Shown: piece by piece, positions 63,251 through 64,000 of the stretch
Position numbering within the stretch: the stretch's first letter is position 1
How the letters are laid out: every line of letters begins with the position of its first letter
Assembly: GCF_001984175.1 (NCBI RefSeq)
Contig: NZ_MTQP01000056.1
Location: 1 to 64,000, forward strand
Reading direction: 5' to 3'
DNA: 64,000 nt
DNA from: Saccharothrix sp. ALI-22-I
Lineage (GTDB): Bacteria; Actinomycetota; Actinomycetes; Mycobacteriales; Pseudonocardiaceae
The notes under the pieces: model-generated
What the model saw: only the letters and a program-made list of their open reading frames with translations
Databases searched by the model: none
Told to the model about the DNA's origin: nothing
Program-made: the position numbers and the translations under genes

Positions 63251-63289
63251 CCGAGGACCCCGTCCGCCGGGTGCGGGCGGGGTCCTCGG
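63251..63289 (+). terminator. Terminator of the small membrane protein gene
   Basis: CCGAGGACCCCG pairs with its exact complement (63278-63289) around a 15-nt loop, with an extra inner stem. It lies 9 bp beyond the stop. Confidence 0.75.
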
Positions 63290-63303
63290 TGGACAATCGT
63301 CGG

Positions 63304-63741
63304 GTGGACGTGTCCGCGAGCCGACTGATCCCCCAGCCGCCCGAAGTCGTGGCGCGGTACGCCATGGACTGGCGGCACGACCACGAGTGGACGCAGGGCA
63401 TCAAGCGGGCCGAGCTGAGTTCGCCCGCACCCGGCGGCGGGTTCGGCGTGGGCGCGGAGGTGACGCGCACCGCGCACTTCCTGGGCAAGGAGATCGACTA
63501 CGTGCTGCGGGTCGTGGCGCACGAGCCGCCCGCGCTGCTGGAGATGAAGTCGGTGGCCGGGCCGTTCCCGATGCACGTCACCTACCGGTTCGACCCCTCC
63601 CGGAGCGGCGGGACGGCGGCCTCCATCCGCATCCGGGGCGACGCGAGCCGGTACTACCGGCTGTTCGGGCCGTTCATGGCCCGGTTCGCGCGGGCCGACA
63701 TCCGCAAGGACCTCCGGGCCCTGGCCCGCAACGTCGGCTGA
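63304..63741 (+). CDS. SRPBCC family protein
   Basis: 145-aa helix-grip protein. SASRLIPQPPEVVARYAMDW is the family N-terminus, and the long C-terminal helix is MARFARADIRKDLRALARNVG. The central strands (VLRVVAHEPPALLEMKSVAG) are standard. Ligand unknown. GTG 63304 is preferred because an earlier in-frame start lies inside the terminator stem. Confidence 0.85.
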   Translation: MDVSASRLIPQPPEVVARYAMDWRHDHEWTQGIKRAELSSPAPGGGFGVGAEVTRTAHFLGKEIDYVLRVVAHEPPALLEMKSVAGPFPMHVTYRFDPSRSGGTAASIRIRGDASRYYRLFGPFMARFARADIRKDLRALARNVG

Positions 63742-63758
63742 CCGTCCGGCGAAGACCT

Positions 63759-63989
63759 TCAGCCGCGAGGCGGCGCCGACAGCAGGCACGCCACGCACGG
63801 CATGCCGTCCGGCTCGGGCAGCAGTTCCGCCGTGCCCACCTCGATCCGCTCGCCGCACAGGGTCAGCAGGGTGGACAGGGTGCCGTGGGGCAACGGCGCC
63901 AGGTGGCAGCTCCGGTCCCACTCGCCCACGAGGTCGCCGCGTCTGCGCACCAGCAGGACCGGGTCCTCGAAACGCCGCGCGGCGTTCAC
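63759..63989 (-). CDS. Small Cys-containing protein of unknown function
   Basis: 76-aa soluble protein with Cys at HLAPL-neighbouring SCHL, LLTLCGE and MPCVACLL. The CVAC pair plus the other Cys/His could bind zinc. It is convergent with the SRPBCC gene. GTG 63989 lies close to the window's end, so the true start may lie outside. I do not recognise the family. Confidence 0.6.
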   Translation of the reverse strand: MNAARRFEDPVLLVRRRGDLVGEWDRSCHLAPLPHGTLSTLLTLCGERIEVGTAELLPEPDGMPCVACLLSAPPRG

Positions 63990-64000
63990 GAGGCCACCAG

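Overview
The window is chromosomal DNA from a high-GC actinomycete, most likely of the order Pseudonocardiales (Saccharothrix/Lentzea/Actinosynnema type). This is inferred from GC-rich codon use, GTG starts, AfsR-like and SRPBCC/mycothiol-type enzymes, and gene order. From memory, the housekeeping order (uvrA with an MBL-fold hydrolase, infC-rpmI-rplT-tsnR, pheST, argCJBDFRGH, mpg, tyrS, then an rrn operon) matches the block around Rv1637c-Rv1689 of Mycobacterium tuberculosis. No tRNA, CRISPR array, insertion sequence, prophage or biosynthetic cluster was seen.

Layout. 1-556: promoters and leader of a 16S rRNA operon running leftwards out of the window. 557-3853: tyrS, a membrane protein, an EF-hand protein and a DNA glycosylase. 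3837-12177: one leftward arginine operon (argC-J-B-D-F-R-G-H, then mpg) in which neighbouring genes overlap. 12295-15936: a His-rich membrane protein, a HAD protein, sthA and two small membrane proteins. 16243-19791: pheS-pheT. 20107-24668: an Hsp90-family ATPase translationally coupled to a large TPR-like protein. 24978-27150: infC-rpmI-rplT and a TrmH/TsnR methyltransferase that appears to start at CTG. 27418-32825: a DUF1844 protein, a secreted subtilisin with a lectin tail, and an AfsR-like NB-ARC regulator. 33011-39534: a divergent D-amino-acid catabolic locus (sugar kinase-IclR-RidA / PLP D-amino-acid enzyme-D-aminoacylase-GntP permease) around an IclR-type palindrome. 39595-47100: a lipoprotein, uvrA with an SOS box, and the MBL hydrolase. 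47505-63989: a mosaic of accessory enzymes and regulators, including two genes or gene pairs that show clear deletion scars (MFS/TetR at 59296 and dinB at about 60457).

Most unusual features. (1) Three arrays of an exact 22-bp period unit, each made of two inward-facing blocks, lie against gene 3' ends at 3045, 27771 and 40606. (2) An unrelated 26-bp tandem array contains the stop codon of the tsnR-like gene. (3) The Hsp90-like/TPR gene pair resembles a chaperone/co-chaperone module and is the best candidate for an undescribed system. (4) A 32-bp direct repeat at the argC/argJ junction gives both proteins the same 11-residue segment. (5) A near-consensus LexA box lies in front of the secreted subtilisin.

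How the genes work together. Arginine is made by a single ArgR-regulated transcript whose ARG-box-like palindrome overlaps the promoter. The translation genes (tyrS, pheST, infC-rpmI-rplT, tsnR, rrn) share the neighbourhood. The D-amino-acid locus makes a plausible pathway: the permease imports N-acyl-D-amino acids, the deacylase frees the D-amino acid, the PLP enzyme converts it, and RidA removes reactive enamines.
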